From Bernardetia sp. MNP-M8 (GTDB lineage: Bacteria; Bacteroidota; Bacteroidia; Cytophagales; Bernardetiaceae): a DNA stretch of 64,000 bases. This document shows, one piece after another, positions 7,701 through 15,947 of the stretch. A program made the position numbers and the translations under genes. How positions within the stretch are numbered: position 1 is the first letter of the stretch; every line of letters begins with the position of its first letter. A model generated the notes under the pieces. The model was not told the origin of the DNA. It made no database searches and was given only the letters and a program-made list of their open reading frames with translations. The DNA is taken from assembly GCF_037126285.1 (NCBI RefSeq), contig NZ_CP147012.1, positions 496,001 through 560,000 of the forward strand, in the 5' to 3' direction.

Positions 7701-8230
7701 CTTATACCAAAATAATTACTATATTTCACTAAAAATATATGCCGAAAATTTTAGATTATAGCAGTTTGATTATAGAAAGCCTTCCTTATCTTTTGGCTTT
7801 AGAAAAATCTCAGCAAAAAAGTTATCTACGAGATAGAGTTCGTTTTTTGCGTGTACTCAAAGCAGGTAATGTAAAGAGCCAAGCTGCTGCTGGTAATATT
7901 ATTGGTTTGAGTTCTCGTCAGAGTAAAAATTTGTGGTTAAAGTATCAACAAGAAGGTATTGATTATTTTATCAAAGCTCGTATCAATCAAAACTGGGGTA
8001 AGCTCTCTTCTCTTCAGATAAGTGAACTACTTCAAGAGTTAGATCAAGACAACACCCTAACTCAAAAGGAAGTACAACAGTATGTAAAAGATACCTTTGG
8101 AGAAGATTTTAGCCAACCTGGTATTCATTATTTGTTCAAACGCTTGAAAGTAAAGCTAAAAACAGGTCGCCCTAGTAACATACGCAAAGATGAATTGGCA
8201 GGGGAAGAATAGAAGTTATTTTGGTATAAG
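7701..8230. mobile_element. IS630-like mini-element with only a helix-turn-helix ORF
   Basis: Perfect 15-bp inverted repeats, CTTATACCAAAATAA (7701-7715) and TTATTTTGGTATAAG (8216-8230), enclose one 157-codon ORF that ends three bases before the right repeat. TA dinucleotides lie next to both ends (7698-7699 and 8231-8232), consistent with the TA target of the IS630/Tc1 group, though the left copy is one base off. A complete IS630 needs about 340 codons including a DDE catalytic domain; there is no room for it here. It is therefore a non-autonomous derivative or an ORF-A-only mobile cassette. Confidence 0.65.
7739..8212 (+). CDS. Helix-turn-helix protein, N-terminal half of an IS630-type transposase
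   Basis: The 157-aa protein carries a winged helix-turn-helix like the DNA-binding half of IS630 transposases: RVRFLRVLKAGNVKSQAAAGNIIGLSSRQSKNLWLKYQQEG (about residues 32-75), then a second helical unit ending GIHYLFKRLKVKLKTGRPSN, the region that normally precedes the DDE domain. The stop follows directly after, at the right inverted repeat. It may bind the element's ends and depend on a catalytic protein elsewhere, or be a repressor. It may also be a decayed remnant, although the frame is intact over the whole length. Confidence 0.7.
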   Translation: MPKILDYSSLIIESLPYLLALEKSQQKSYLRDRVRFLRVLKAGNVKSQAAAGNIIGLSSRQSKNLWLKYQQEGIDYFIKARINQNWGKLSSLQISELLQELDQDNTLTQKEVQQYVKDTFGEDFSQPGIHYLFKRLKVKLKTGRPSNIRKDELAGEE

Positions 8231-8269
8231 TAACTCCATCAAAGCGTAAATAGTAGAAATCCTCTCTCA

Positions 8270-8723
8270 ATGCCAGTCATATCAAAAGTATTGTTTACTA
8301 TATATGCTTTCTTATGTCTTATAGCTATTCAGTTGATATACAATTATTTAAATATACAAGAACAGAAAAAAGTATCTGTTAATGAAAAGGCAATTATGGA
8401 TTCATTACAAAAAGCTCAAAACATTGACGCCCTATATAAATTCGAAAAAAATGGCAAATATGGTTTAATTAATCAGAATAACAAGGTAAAGTTAGAACCG
8501 ATATACGATGAAATAAATGATTTCAAAGAAGGCATAGCATGGTTAAGAATAGATAAAAAATATGGTTATGTTGATAGAGTAGGAAATATAGTTATTCCAT
8601 ATAATAATACAACCAAAGTATGAAGATGCTTGGGCTTTTGAGAATGGAATCTCAAAAGTAAAAGAAAATGGCAAGTGGTATTATATAAATAAGAACGGAA
8701 AGTGTATAAAAGATTGTCAGTAA
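8270..8723 (+). pseudogene. WG-repeat protein, frameshifted
   Basis: The first frame (8270-8623) encodes an N-terminal membrane anchor (residues 5-27) and two WG-like repeats (FEKNGKYGLINQNNKVKLEPIYDEI and a following IDKKYGYVDRVGNIVIPY). It stops at TGA 8621-8623. From about 8616 the +1 frame continues the same protein (KYEDAWAFENGISKVKENG, then KWYYINKNGKCIKDCQ) to a stop at 8721-8723, giving a third repeat. A one-base insertion or two-base loss near 8600-8618 explains both halves. WG repeats build surface or periplasmic beta structures of unknown role. It sits 40 bp after the IS630-like element. Confidence 0.75.
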
Positions 8724-8733
8724 GTAATCAAAA

Positions 8734-8833
8734 ATCCTCAACGACGGCAACGCCTCATTGACGGTTGCTCTAAAAAGTAAAATAGTCCCTTTTCAACCCT
8801 CGTTGAGGTTCAAATGAAACCCTCAACGAGGAT
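8734..8833. repeat. Dispersed palindromic repeat, CCTCAACGACGG family, copy 1
   Basis: This 100-bp unit begins ATCCTCAACGACGG and ends TCAACGAGGAT followed by a run of A's. CCTCAACGA near the start can pair with CGTTGAGG in the middle (about 8800-8807). A second copy, with the same start, middle and end, lies at 56186-56288. Both copies sit between the end of a gene and a hairpin terminator. Confidence 0.75.
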
Positions 8834-8836
8834 AAA

Positions 8837-8877
8837 AAAAAGACACTCCGAAAAAATTGAAGTGTCTTTTTGTTTTT
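8837..8877 (+). terminator. Terminator after the WG-repeat gene
   Basis: AAAAGACACT (8837-8846) pairs with AGTGTCTTTT (8861-8870), followed by a TGTTTTT tract. It lies upstream of porU and separates the two units. Confidence 0.75.
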
Positions 8878-9013
8878 CCAAATTTTTAAGAAAAGAAGTA
8901 TTCCAAAAAATCGTAACTTTACAAACCATTTTATCAATCAAAAACTTGATAATCAGTATCATATAGCTCAAAATACTTCCAGCTCTACTAATTTATATAA
9001 AAAAATAAGTTCT

Positions 9014-12000
9014 ATGAATCTTCATACATCAAAATATATTCAGTATTCCTTTTTTCTTCTTCTTACTTTTTTCTTTGCTTTTAGTGGTTTCGCTCAAAAT
9101 TCAGTTCTTTCAGAGGGACAAATTTTGAAGTTGAAAGTAGAAAAAGATGGAGTACATAAAGTTACTTTTCAAGACCTTCAAACAGCAGGTCTGAATCCTT
9201 CTACTATCAATCCAAACAATATTCAAGTTTTTGGAAATGGTGGTGGAATGCTCCCACAAGCCAATTCAGTTTCACGTATTTCAGATTTGAAGGAAAATGC
9301 CATTTTTATAGAACTAGGAAGTGATAATGTTTTTAATGCAGGAGATTATATTTTGTTTTATGCACAAGCAGCCGATATTCATACTTACGATGCACAAGCA
9401 AATGATGCTTTGAAATTTAGTTTTGAGAAAAACCTGTATGATGATTTTAATTATTATTACCTGAAAGTTGGAAATCAAACAGGAAAAAGAATCCAAATAG
9501 CCGAAAACCTAAGTGGTGGAACAAGAATCACAACCTACAATGAAATAGCACATCACGAATTAGACGAGGTAAACATAATTGGTGATTTAGCAAACTCTGG
9601 TGGTGGAGGTTCTGGCAGAATGTGGTTTGGAGAACGTTTTGACTTTATTACAGAAGTAACTATCAATTTTGAATCTGAAGGGTTGGTTACTTCTAATCCT
9701 GTTTTGTTGCGTGTTTCAGCAACGGCATATTCGTCTCGTGCTAGTGATTATACTTTTTCTGTTGCAGGTCAGGATTTTGGAAAACTTCCTATTGCAGCAT
9801 CTCAAATCTCTACCTATTCTAAAAAAGGAGATATAAATACAGCTACTTTTTCATCAAACCTTAGCTCTTCGCCTGCTTCTCTTCCTGTAAAGGTTACCTA
9901 CAACAAAACAGATAATACAGCTTTCGGAAATTTAGATTTTCTTACCATAGGATTTACTCGTACTCTATCATTTTACAAACAAAATACACATTTTCGTTCG
10001 GTAGCTTCTTCTCAAAGTGAGATTGCTAATTTCGAATTTTCTCAAAAACCTGCTTCTATGCGTGTTTGGAATGTGAGTAATTTGTTTGATATTCAAGAAA
10101 TCCCTGTCAATTCTTCAAACCCAAATGCTTTCGTCGTGCGAACAAATAGAAGTTTACAAGAATTAGTTGCCTTTGATGTAAATGCAGAATTGCCAGCACC
10201 AGTAGAAATAACAACTTTAAACAATCAAAATTTACACGCTCTTTCTACGCCTGATTTTTTGATTGTTACACACGAAGACTTTTTAGAAGCAGCTCAAAAA
10301 CTAGCTGCTTTTCATAGTGAAAAAGATGATATGGAAGTTTTGGTAGTAACAGTTAGTCAAATTTGGAATGAGTTTTCATCTGGAAGACAAGATGTTTCTG
10401 CTATTCGTGATTTTGTTCGTTTTTTATATAAAAAACAAAATGATAAGTTGCGTTATTTACTTCTTTTTGGAGATACAAGTTATGATTATAAAGATAGAGT
10501 ACAGGCAAATAATAATTTTGTTCCTGTTTATCAGTCTAGGCAATCACTAGAACCCGTCGAAACATTTTCATCAGAAGATTTTTACGGACTTTTAGAAGAT
10601 GATGAAGGAGAATGGTCTGAAAGTTTTCAAGTAGAACAAGAAGATTTAGATATCGGAATTGGAAGGATTCCTGTCAGAAACGCAAATCAAGCAAGTTTAG
10701 TGGTTGATAAAATTATTGGTTACTCTCTTCCTCAAACACTAGGAAAATGGAGAAATAAAGTCGTTTTTGTAGCTGATGATGGTGATGGAAATATTCATTT
10801 AAGAGATTCTGAACAGCTTATTGATATTGTTGAAAGTTATAAGGGTTATCAGGCTGAAAAATTATATGTTGATGCTTTTCCTCAAATTTCGACTTCAAAT
10901 GGAAAATTTTCTTTTAAAGTACGTGAGAAACTAAATGATGATGTTAATGATGGTTCTTTGCTTGTCAATTATATGGGACACGGCTCAGAATCTAGTTTGG
11001 CTACAGAAGCTGTTGTAGATTTAGCTTCGGTTTCAAATTGGAAAAACCTCAATAATCTGCCTATGTTTGTTACGGCTACTTGTGAGTTTGGTCGTTATGA
11101 CAATCCACAAGTTTTTTCGGTAGGAGAAAGACTCATGACAAATGAAGATGGTGGAGGAATTGCACTTGTAACCACAACACGCCCAGTAACAGCTTCAACA
11201 AATTTTATTTTGGCAAAGGCATTTTATAATAATGTTTTCAAACGTTTGCCAAACGGAGAAATGCCAAGACTAGGAGATATTATCAGAAAAACAAAGAATG
11301 AAAGTCTTTCAAGACAAAACAGAAACTTTACACTTTTGGGTGACCCTGCACTTCGTCTCAATTATCCCAAAGAAGAAGCTATTATTACAGAAGTAAAAGC
11401 AAATGGCGTAATTTCAGAATCTGTAAAAGCATTAGATAAGGTTACTTTATTTGGACAAATTGCAAATAATGATATTTTAAGTTCAGATTTTACTGGCACT
11501 TTGGATATTACTATCTATGACAAACCTGCTGAACTTAGAACATTAGGAGACGAGTCTCAACCTACCTATTATACAAATTGGCAAAACATTTTATACAAAG
11601 GAAAAGCAAAAATTAATCAAGGTAAATTTGAAGTTACTTTTATAGTTTCGAAAGATATAAATTACAATTTGGCTAGTGGGCGAGTAGCTATGTATGCTCA
11701 ACACGAAACTCAAAACCGAGATGCAAATGGCTTTTATGGCATTCAGGTTGGAGCAAGCAATAATAATGCACCAAACGACAATACAGCACCAACAGCACAA
11801 ATTTGGATAGAAGATAAGACCTTTATTTCGGGGGCAAAAGTTCCTTCAAACACAACTCTTTTAGCAGAAATTAGTGATGAAAACGGAATTAATTTAACAG
11901 GTTATGGAGTAGGAAGGGAAATAATGGCAGTTTTGGATGGAGAAGCAACTCAAACTTTTATTCTGAACGATTATTTTGAGTATGAAGAAGGAAGCTATCA

Positions 12001-12439
12001 GAACGGAACAATTGCTTTTCCTTTGCAAGATTTAAAGGTAGGAAAACATACTCTTACTTTTACTGTTTGGGATAATTATTCCAATCCTACCACAATTGAA
12101 GTAGAGTTTTATGTGGAAAACAAGCCTATCGAAATTACAGAAATTACTCCATTTCCAAATCCTTTTTGGAATAGTGTAGATTTTAATATTACTCATAGCC
12201 GTACAGGTGATGACATTGAGGTAGCTATAGTTGTTTATGATGTTTTGGGAAGAGCTGTCAGGACAATTCGTCAGAATTATCTGAATAATAACGGTAATTT
12301 TACAAATATCTCATGGAATGGAAGAGACAACACAGGCTCACTTGTAAAAAATGGAATGTATATCTGTAAAATCTATATTCATTCGCTTCAAGACGATGCT
12401 GTGGGAACTAATACAGTAAAAGTTATTTTGAATAGGTAA
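9014..12439 (+). CDS. porU: Type IX secretion system C-terminal signal peptidase PorU
   Basis: PorU is the outer-membrane sortase-like peptidase that removes the C-terminal sorting domain from type IX secretion cargo and helps attach the cargo to the surface. The chosen ATG at 9014 yields a signal peptide ending SGFAQ. The frame is open further upstream (to 8870), but that part runs through the preceding terminator and was rejected. The 1141-aa protein has an N-terminal beta-rich region, then a gingipain-type peptidase C25 domain from about residue 410: DFLIVTHEDF, LLLFGDTSYDYKDR, catalytic His in NYMGHGSES (H656) and Cys in TATCEFGRYDN (C690). The C-terminal 100 residues resemble FlgD/sorting-type beta domains (PFPNPFWNS, then VLGRAVRTI and NGMYICKIY). 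porV, often a neighbour, is not here. Confidence 0.9.
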   Translation: MNLHTSKYIQYSFFLLLTFFFAFSGFAQNSVLSEGQILKLKVEKDGVHKVTFQDLQTAGLNPSTINPNNIQVFGNGGGMLPQANSVSRISDLKENAIFIELGSDNVFNAGDYILFYAQAADIHTYDAQANDALKFSFEKNLYDDFNYYYLKVGNQTGKRIQIAENLSGGTRITTYNEIAHHELDEVNIIGDLANSGGGGSGRMWFGERFDFITEVTINFESEGLVTSNPVLLRVSATAYSSRASDYTFSVAGQDFGKLPIAASQISTYSKKGDINTATFSSNLSSSPASLPVKVTYNKTDNTAFGNLDFLTIGFTRTLSFYKQNTHFRSVASSQSEIANFEFSQKPASMRVWNVSNLFDIQEIPVNSSNPNAFVVRTNRSLQELVAFDVNAELPAPVEITTLNNQNLHALSTPDFLIVTHEDFLEAAQKLAAFHSEKDDMEVLVVTVSQIWNEFSSGRQDVSAIRDFVRFLYKKQNDKLRYLLLFGDTSYDYKDRVQANNNFVPVYQSRQSLEPVETFSSEDFYGLLEDDEGEWSESFQVEQEDLDIGIGRIPVRNANQASLVVDKIIGYSLPQTLGKWRNKVVFVADDGDGNIHLRDSEQLIDIVESYKGYQAEKLYVDAFPQISTSNGKFSFKVREKLNDDVNDGSLLVNYMGHGSESSLATEAVVDLASVSNWKNLNNLPMFVTATCEFGRYDNPQVFSVGERLMTNEDGGGIALVTTTRPVTASTNFILAKAFYNNVFKRLPNGEMPRLGDIIRKTKNESLSRQNRNFTLLGDPALRLNYPKEEAIITEVKANGVISESVKALDKVTLFGQIANNDILSSDFTGTLDITIYDKPAELRTLGDESQPTYYTNWQNILYKGKAKINQGKFEVTFIVSKDINYNLASGRVAMYAQHETQNRDANGFYGIQVGASNNNAPNDNTAPTAQIWIEDKTFISGAKVPSNTTLLAEISDENGINLTGYGVGREIMAVLDGEATQTFILNDYFEYEEGSYQNGTIAFPLQDLKVGKHTLTFTVWDNYSNPTTIEVEFYVENKPIEITEITPFPNPFWNSVDFNITHSRTGDDIEVAIVVYDVLGRAVRTIRQNYLNNNGNFTNISWNGRDNTGSLVKNGMYICKIYIHSLQDDAVGTNTVKVILNR

Positions 12440-12518
12440 TTTTTTATAAAGGAGTTTGCTACAAAAAAAAACGAACTAATTATACATTCTTAAAAGACAT
12501 TATTGTAAATTTTATTAA

Positions 12519-12971
12519 ATGAAAAAAACACTCTTTTTATTATTGTTTTTTCTCTGCTTTTCTAGCTTTACAAAAGCAGATTCTTTAGACTATTGGCAGG
12601 TTTACTATTATTCTATTCTCAATAAAATCGAAGTTGAAACATTTGATATTTCGGATAGTGAAAGAGAGATTGCTATAAAAATAACTAATTTTGATAATCT
12701 AAATATTGCATTCGATTATTTAACTGTAGATTATCACAGTAACTCTCCTTGTGTGGAATGTGAAAGGTATATTTTTGTTGAAAATGTTAGAGAACAAGTC
12801 ATAACAAAAGGAGAAGCGATAGGAAAATCAACACCAATTAAAATTCGTATGGCAGATATAGTAAAATACTATCGTTCAACAAAAAACAAATATTATGATT
12901 TTTTCTATATTAAAAAAAATCCTTATGGAAAGGTTGTAAAACTTCTATTATTCAGACTCAAAGTGGAATAG
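12519..12971 (+). CDS. Hypothetical exported protein, 150 aa
   Basis: The signal peptide MKKTLFLLLFFLCFSSFTKA is clear. The mature part of about 130 residues alternates hydrophobic residues as in beta strands (EIAIKITNFDNLNIAFDYLTVDY) and has a CVEC pair that could form a disulfide or bind metal. I recognise no family. It lies 80 bp after porU on the same strand and might share its transcript, but nothing ties it to secretion. Confidence 0.65.
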   Translation: MKKTLFLLLFFLCFSSFTKADSLDYWQVYYYSILNKIEVETFDISDSEREIAIKITNFDNLNIAFDYLTVDYHSNSPCVECERYIFVENVREQVITKGEAIGKSTPIKIRMADIVKYYRSTKNKYYDFFYIKKNPYGKVVKLLLFRLKVE

Positions 12972-13020
12972 ATAAATCCTGTTTAGAAAAAATATCATTT
13001 GAAATAATTCCTACTCACTC

Positions 13021-13113
13021 TTATTGAGGTTTTGACACAATAGCATTAATAAAAATATCTAAACACATAACTATTACAACTGCACAAATTATATCTACTA
13101 CAATTAGAGTCAT
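13021..13113 (-). CDS. Possible 30-aa hydrophobic peptide
   Basis: An ATG at 13113 opens a 30-codon frame that is almost one transmembrane helix (TLIVVDIICAVVIVMCLDIF). The frame stays open upstream to 13156 without another start codon and runs into a decayed copy of the GTTGGTGT repeat. It may be the end of a broken small membrane protein or chance. Support is weak. Confidence 0.22.
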   Translation of the reverse strand: MTLIVVDIICAVVIVMCLDIFINAIVSKPQ

Positions 13114-13226
13114 ATTTCGTAGATTTGGAGTGGTTTGTTGTTGGTGTTTGTTACGTTAAAACAATGGCAATGTCTATTCTCAAAATTTTGATTTACAACC
13201 TTTCATTTTTTTAAAAATAATTAAAA

Positions 13227-13973
13227 ATGAATTATTCCGATTCAATAGATTTAATAGAAAGACTAGCCTCTTTAGATTCTGACAATCAAACAGATTCAGA
13301 GGAGGCTATTTTGTGGGATTCTGATCCTAAAAAAGGGATCCTTTATGGCACAAATAAAGAAGGAGAGAAGATTCTTGATTTTCGTGTTCCGATTACTTTC
13401 CCAACACTTCCAACAAGAGAAGATGAGCAAAGAACACTTTGTCTTTCAGATTATTCTGAACAACTTCCTTTTTTACCAAAACCGTATTTACTTATTCTGA
13501 TTCAAGCAGGAGCAGCTTCTTTGGGTTATTTTGAAGAGGGAGAACTTATTTATCACAAAGTAATTACAGCTTATATGGTCAGAAAAAAACAAGGAAAAGC
13601 ACAAATAAAACACCTCAACTCAAAAGGAAAATCTCGCTTGGGTTCTCGTATTCGCTTACAAAATACAGTTTGGTTTTTCGAACAAATCAACTTGAAATTA
13701 AAAGAGTGGCACAAAAAATCAGCTATTTTTGATAAGGTAGAACGTATCGGACAAAGTGGTTCGCCTGACTTATGGCACTTACTTTACACCTCAAAAGAAG
13801 AAGCTCCATTTCAAAAAAACGATTCTCGTCTTCGCAAAATTCCTCTAACAGTCCATACTCCAAACTTTGAAGAATTACAAAGAATAAATAGTTGGGTCAA
13901 TCATGGAAAAATAACAACTTACAAAGACAATTTGCCATTTTTGAATAATTTGGGAGATGTTATAGAATGGTAG
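13227..13973 (+). CDS. VLRF1-like protein (Vms1/ANKZF1-type peptidyl-tRNA release factor fold)
   Basis: This is a 248-aa cytoplasmic protein. Its central segment, MVRKKQGKAQ (117-126) followed by KGKSRLGSRIRLQN, matches the layout of the VLRF1 domain: basic residues, a GxxQ motif, then a Ser/Gly- and Arg-rich strand. In yeast Vms1 and human ANKZF1 the glutamine of that motif releases nascent chains from stalled 60S subunits. Here Q126 would be the equivalent. Residues 85-115 (YLLILIQAGAASLGYFEEGELIYHKVI) fit the preceding core strands of the eRF1-like fold. Bacterial VLRF1/baeRF families have been proposed as ribosome-rescue release factors. No zinc finger or ankyrin repeats are present. It is a single gene with no translational partner adjacent. 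Family placement is by motif only. Confidence 0.6.
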   Translation: MNYSDSIDLIERLASLDSDNQTDSEEAILWDSDPKKGILYGTNKEGEKILDFRVPITFPTLPTREDEQRTLCLSDYSEQLPFLPKPYLLILIQAGAASLGYFEEGELIYHKVITAYMVRKKQGKAQIKHLNSKGKSRLGSRIRLQNTVWFFEQINLKLKEWHKKSAIFDKVERIGQSGSPDLWHLLYTSKEEAPFQKNDSRLRKIPLTVHTPNFEELQRINSWVNHGKITTYKDNLPFLNNLGDVIEW

Positions 13974-14045
13974 TTTTTTAGTGATTAGTGAGAAATTGCC
14001 TTACTACATAATTATTTTGAATTTCTTATCATCTAATAAAAATAA

Positions 14046-14084
14046 ATTCGTAATTCGTAATTCGTAATTCGTAATTCGTAATTC
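14046..14084. repeat. Tandem heptamer ATTCGTA, about 5.6 copies
   Basis: Five perfect copies of ATTCGTA (14046-14080) and a partial sixth (ATTC, 14081-14084) run directly into the stop codon of rarA (complement of 14084-14086). It lies between the convergent VLRF1-like and rarA genes. Confidence 0.9.
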
Positions 14085-15406
14085 TAATAATTATACTTGT
14101 CTTTCCAACGTTCTTTCAAAAACTGTCGTATTCCATTCTCTCGTGCATTATTTGCAGGTTCGTAGAGCTTCATATTGGCTAATTCTTTTGGGAAATACTC
14201 TTGTTCTGCAAAATTATTAGCATTATTGTGGGAATAGTTATAATTCTTTCCATAGCCTTGTTGCTTCATCAGTTTTGTTGGTGCATTTCTAAGATGCAAC
14301 GGAACAGGCAAATCTCCTTGCTCTTGAACTATTTTTCTAGCTGTTTTAATTGCCATATAGGAAGCATTGCTTTTTGGAGAAGTAGCCAAATAAGTAACAC
14401 ATTGAGCCAAAACAATTTGTGCTTCTGGAAAACCTATTTGAATAGCAGCTTGAAAGGTTGTTGTTGCCAAAACTAAAGCTGTCGGATTTGCATTTCCAAT
14501 GTCTTCAGAAGCTGAAATAACCAAACGACGAGCAATAAACTTAACATCTTCGCCTCCTTCAATCATTCTAGCTAACCAATAAATGGCAGCGTTTGGGTCA
14601 CTTCCACGAATAGATTTTATCAAAGCCGAAACAATATCATAATGATTTTCGCCACTTTTATCATAAGAAGAAATGCGCTGTTGTGCTGACTGCATTACTT
14701 TTTCATCTGTAACTTCAATCTTATTTTTGATTGTATTTCCTTCTTCGTCTTCCTTGTTTGGAAGATTAAAATTAGGTTCAGATTCTACAACCAATTCAAA
14801 AAGATTTAATAGTTTTCGTGCATCTCCTCCCGAAATTCTAAAAAGTGCTTCATACGATTTTATCTCAATGTTTTTCTTTTTTAATTTAAAATCTTTATCC
14901 ATTGCTTGCTGCAAAAGTTGTTTCAATTCTTCTTCTGATAAAGGATTGAGAATATAAACTTGACAACGAGAAAGCAAAGCCGAATTTATCTCAAAAGAAG
15001 GATTTTCAGTTGTTGCTCCAATAAGCGTAATCGTTCCACGCTCAACAGCTCCCAAAAGTGCATCTTGTTGAGATTTACTAAAACGATGAATTTCATCGAT
15101 AAAAAGAATAGCTCTAGTTTGTCTTTTTGCTGTTTCAATCACTTCTCTAACATCTTTTACCCCTGCTGAAATAGCACTCAACGTATGAAAAGGACGTTTC
15201 AGAGCTTTAGCAATAAGTAAAGCAAGCGTAGTTTTGCCAATACCAGGTGCGCCCCAAAGAATCATGGAAGGCACAGCACCTGAAGAAATAACACGAGCAA
15301 TGACACCATTTTGTCCAATTAAATGTTTTTGTCCGATGACTTCCTCTAAAGAAGTTGGACGCATTCGTTCTGCTAAAGGTGGGTTTTGAGAAGTTTGAGA
15401 GAGCAT
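14084..15406 (-). CDS. rarA: Replication-associated recombination protein A (RarA/MgsA), AAA+ ATPase
   Basis: RarA is a clamp-loader-like AAA+ ATPase acting at stalled replication forks and gaps. The chosen ATG at 15406 (MLSQTSQNPPLAERMRP) gives 440 aa; an in-frame TTG at 15421 would add five residues. Walker A is GAPGIGKTT, Walker B is [15 protein letters not shown], sensor 1 is LIGATTENPSFEIN, and GGDARKLLNLFE is the sensor 2 region. The C-terminal tetramerisation and MgsA domains end in the family-typical RQFLKERWKDKY. It is the last gene of a minus-strand run that begins with ruvB, with gaps of 4 to about 55 bp throughout. Confidence 0.94.
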   Translation of the reverse strand: MLSQTSQNPPLAERMRPTSLEEVIGQKHLIGQNGVIARVISSGAVPSMILWGAPGIGKTTLALLIAKALKRPFHTLSAISAGVKDVREVIETAKRQTRAILFIDEIHRFSKSQQDALLGAVERGTITLIGATTENPSFEINSALLSRCQVYILNPLSEEELKQLLQQAMDKDFKLKKKNIEIKSYEALFRISGGDARKLLNLFELVVESEPNFNLPNKEDEEGNTIKNKIEVTDEKVMQSAQQRISSYDKSGENHYDIVSALIKSIRGSDPNAAIYWLARMIEGGEDVKFIARRLVISASEDIGNANPTALVLATTTFQAAIQIGFPEAQIVLAQCVTYLATSPKSNASYMAIKTARKIVQEQGDLPVPLHLRNAPTKLMKQQGYGKNYNYSHNNANNFAEQEYFPKELANMKLYEPANNARENGIRQFLKERWKDKYNY

Positions 15407-15433
15407 TTTTTTTAATTTCAATATTATTATGTC

Positions 15434-15457
15434 GTTGGTGAGACACCAACAACGGCA
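15434..15457. repeat. GTTGGTG/CACCAAC hairpin repeat, short copy
   Basis: GTTGGTG (15434-15440) and CACCAAC (15444-15450) flank AGA, followed by AACGGCA, which is also present after the copy at 35028-35061. Here the usual 12-base loop is reduced. It sits just upstream of the rarA start codon, in the 55-bp gap after the preceding gene. Confidence 0.6.
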
Positions 15458-15461
15458 AAAT

Positions 15462-15914
15462 TTAATTTTTGAGTGTATGAATCCAATTTATGTCAAAATC
15501 ATTCCACCATAATGTTTCCAAATCTATTTTATCGTTACTACCAAAAGAAACATTTTCGATTTTCATCTTATCATTTTCTAATACAAAATCGCAATAAAAA
15601 ACGTCTTTCAAGCCATCTGTAAAATAATTAGAAGGTGTTTCTAACCAATGAATCAAACCCAAAAACTGTATTTTATTTTTTTCATTACTTAAAACCATTT
15701 TTCTAGGCAAAATTGAATCTGCATAAAAACCTGTTGGTTTTTGCTGATAAAGCATCAAATTATTCAAAGTACGAGCAAGTGTATCAGGAAACAAAGTTTG
15801 TTCTGATAGTTCCTCTATATGTTTTTCTGAATAAAAATAAGGATATAAGACTTCAAAAAGTCTAATTGTTAAACCTACAATATGACTTTCAATTTCTTGA
15901 AAAGTAGTTTTCAT
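15462..15914 (-). CDS. Hypothetical protein, 150 aa
   Basis: I recognise no family. The protein has no signal or membrane segment, is rich in aromatic residues, and begins with a helical region (IESHIVGLTIRLFEVLYPYFYSEKHIEEL). A mixed region follows, ending in ETLWWNDFDINWIHTLKN. It starts 34 bp after the gene at 15948-16283 and ends 55 bp before rarA, so it is probably translated from the ruvB-rarA operon transcript. Confidence 0.65.
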   Translation of the reverse strand: MKTTFQEIESHIVGLTIRLFEVLYPYFYSEKHIEELSEQTLFPDTLARTLNNLMLYQQKPTGFYADSILPRKMVLSNEKNKIQFLGLIHWLETPSNYFTDGLKDVFYCDFVLENDKMKIENVSFGSNDKIDLETLWWNDFDINWIHTLKN

Positions 15915-15947
15915 GATTTTACTTTATTTTCAAAAAATATTAATGAT

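Noticed and set aside
8870-9013. Upstream extension of PorU
   Set aside because: It would start inside the preceding terminator hairpin, and the ATG at 9014 gives a proper signal peptide.
14046-14084. Possible CRISPR-like array
   Set aside because: The unit is only 7 bp, perfectly tandem without spacers; it is a simple tandem repeat.
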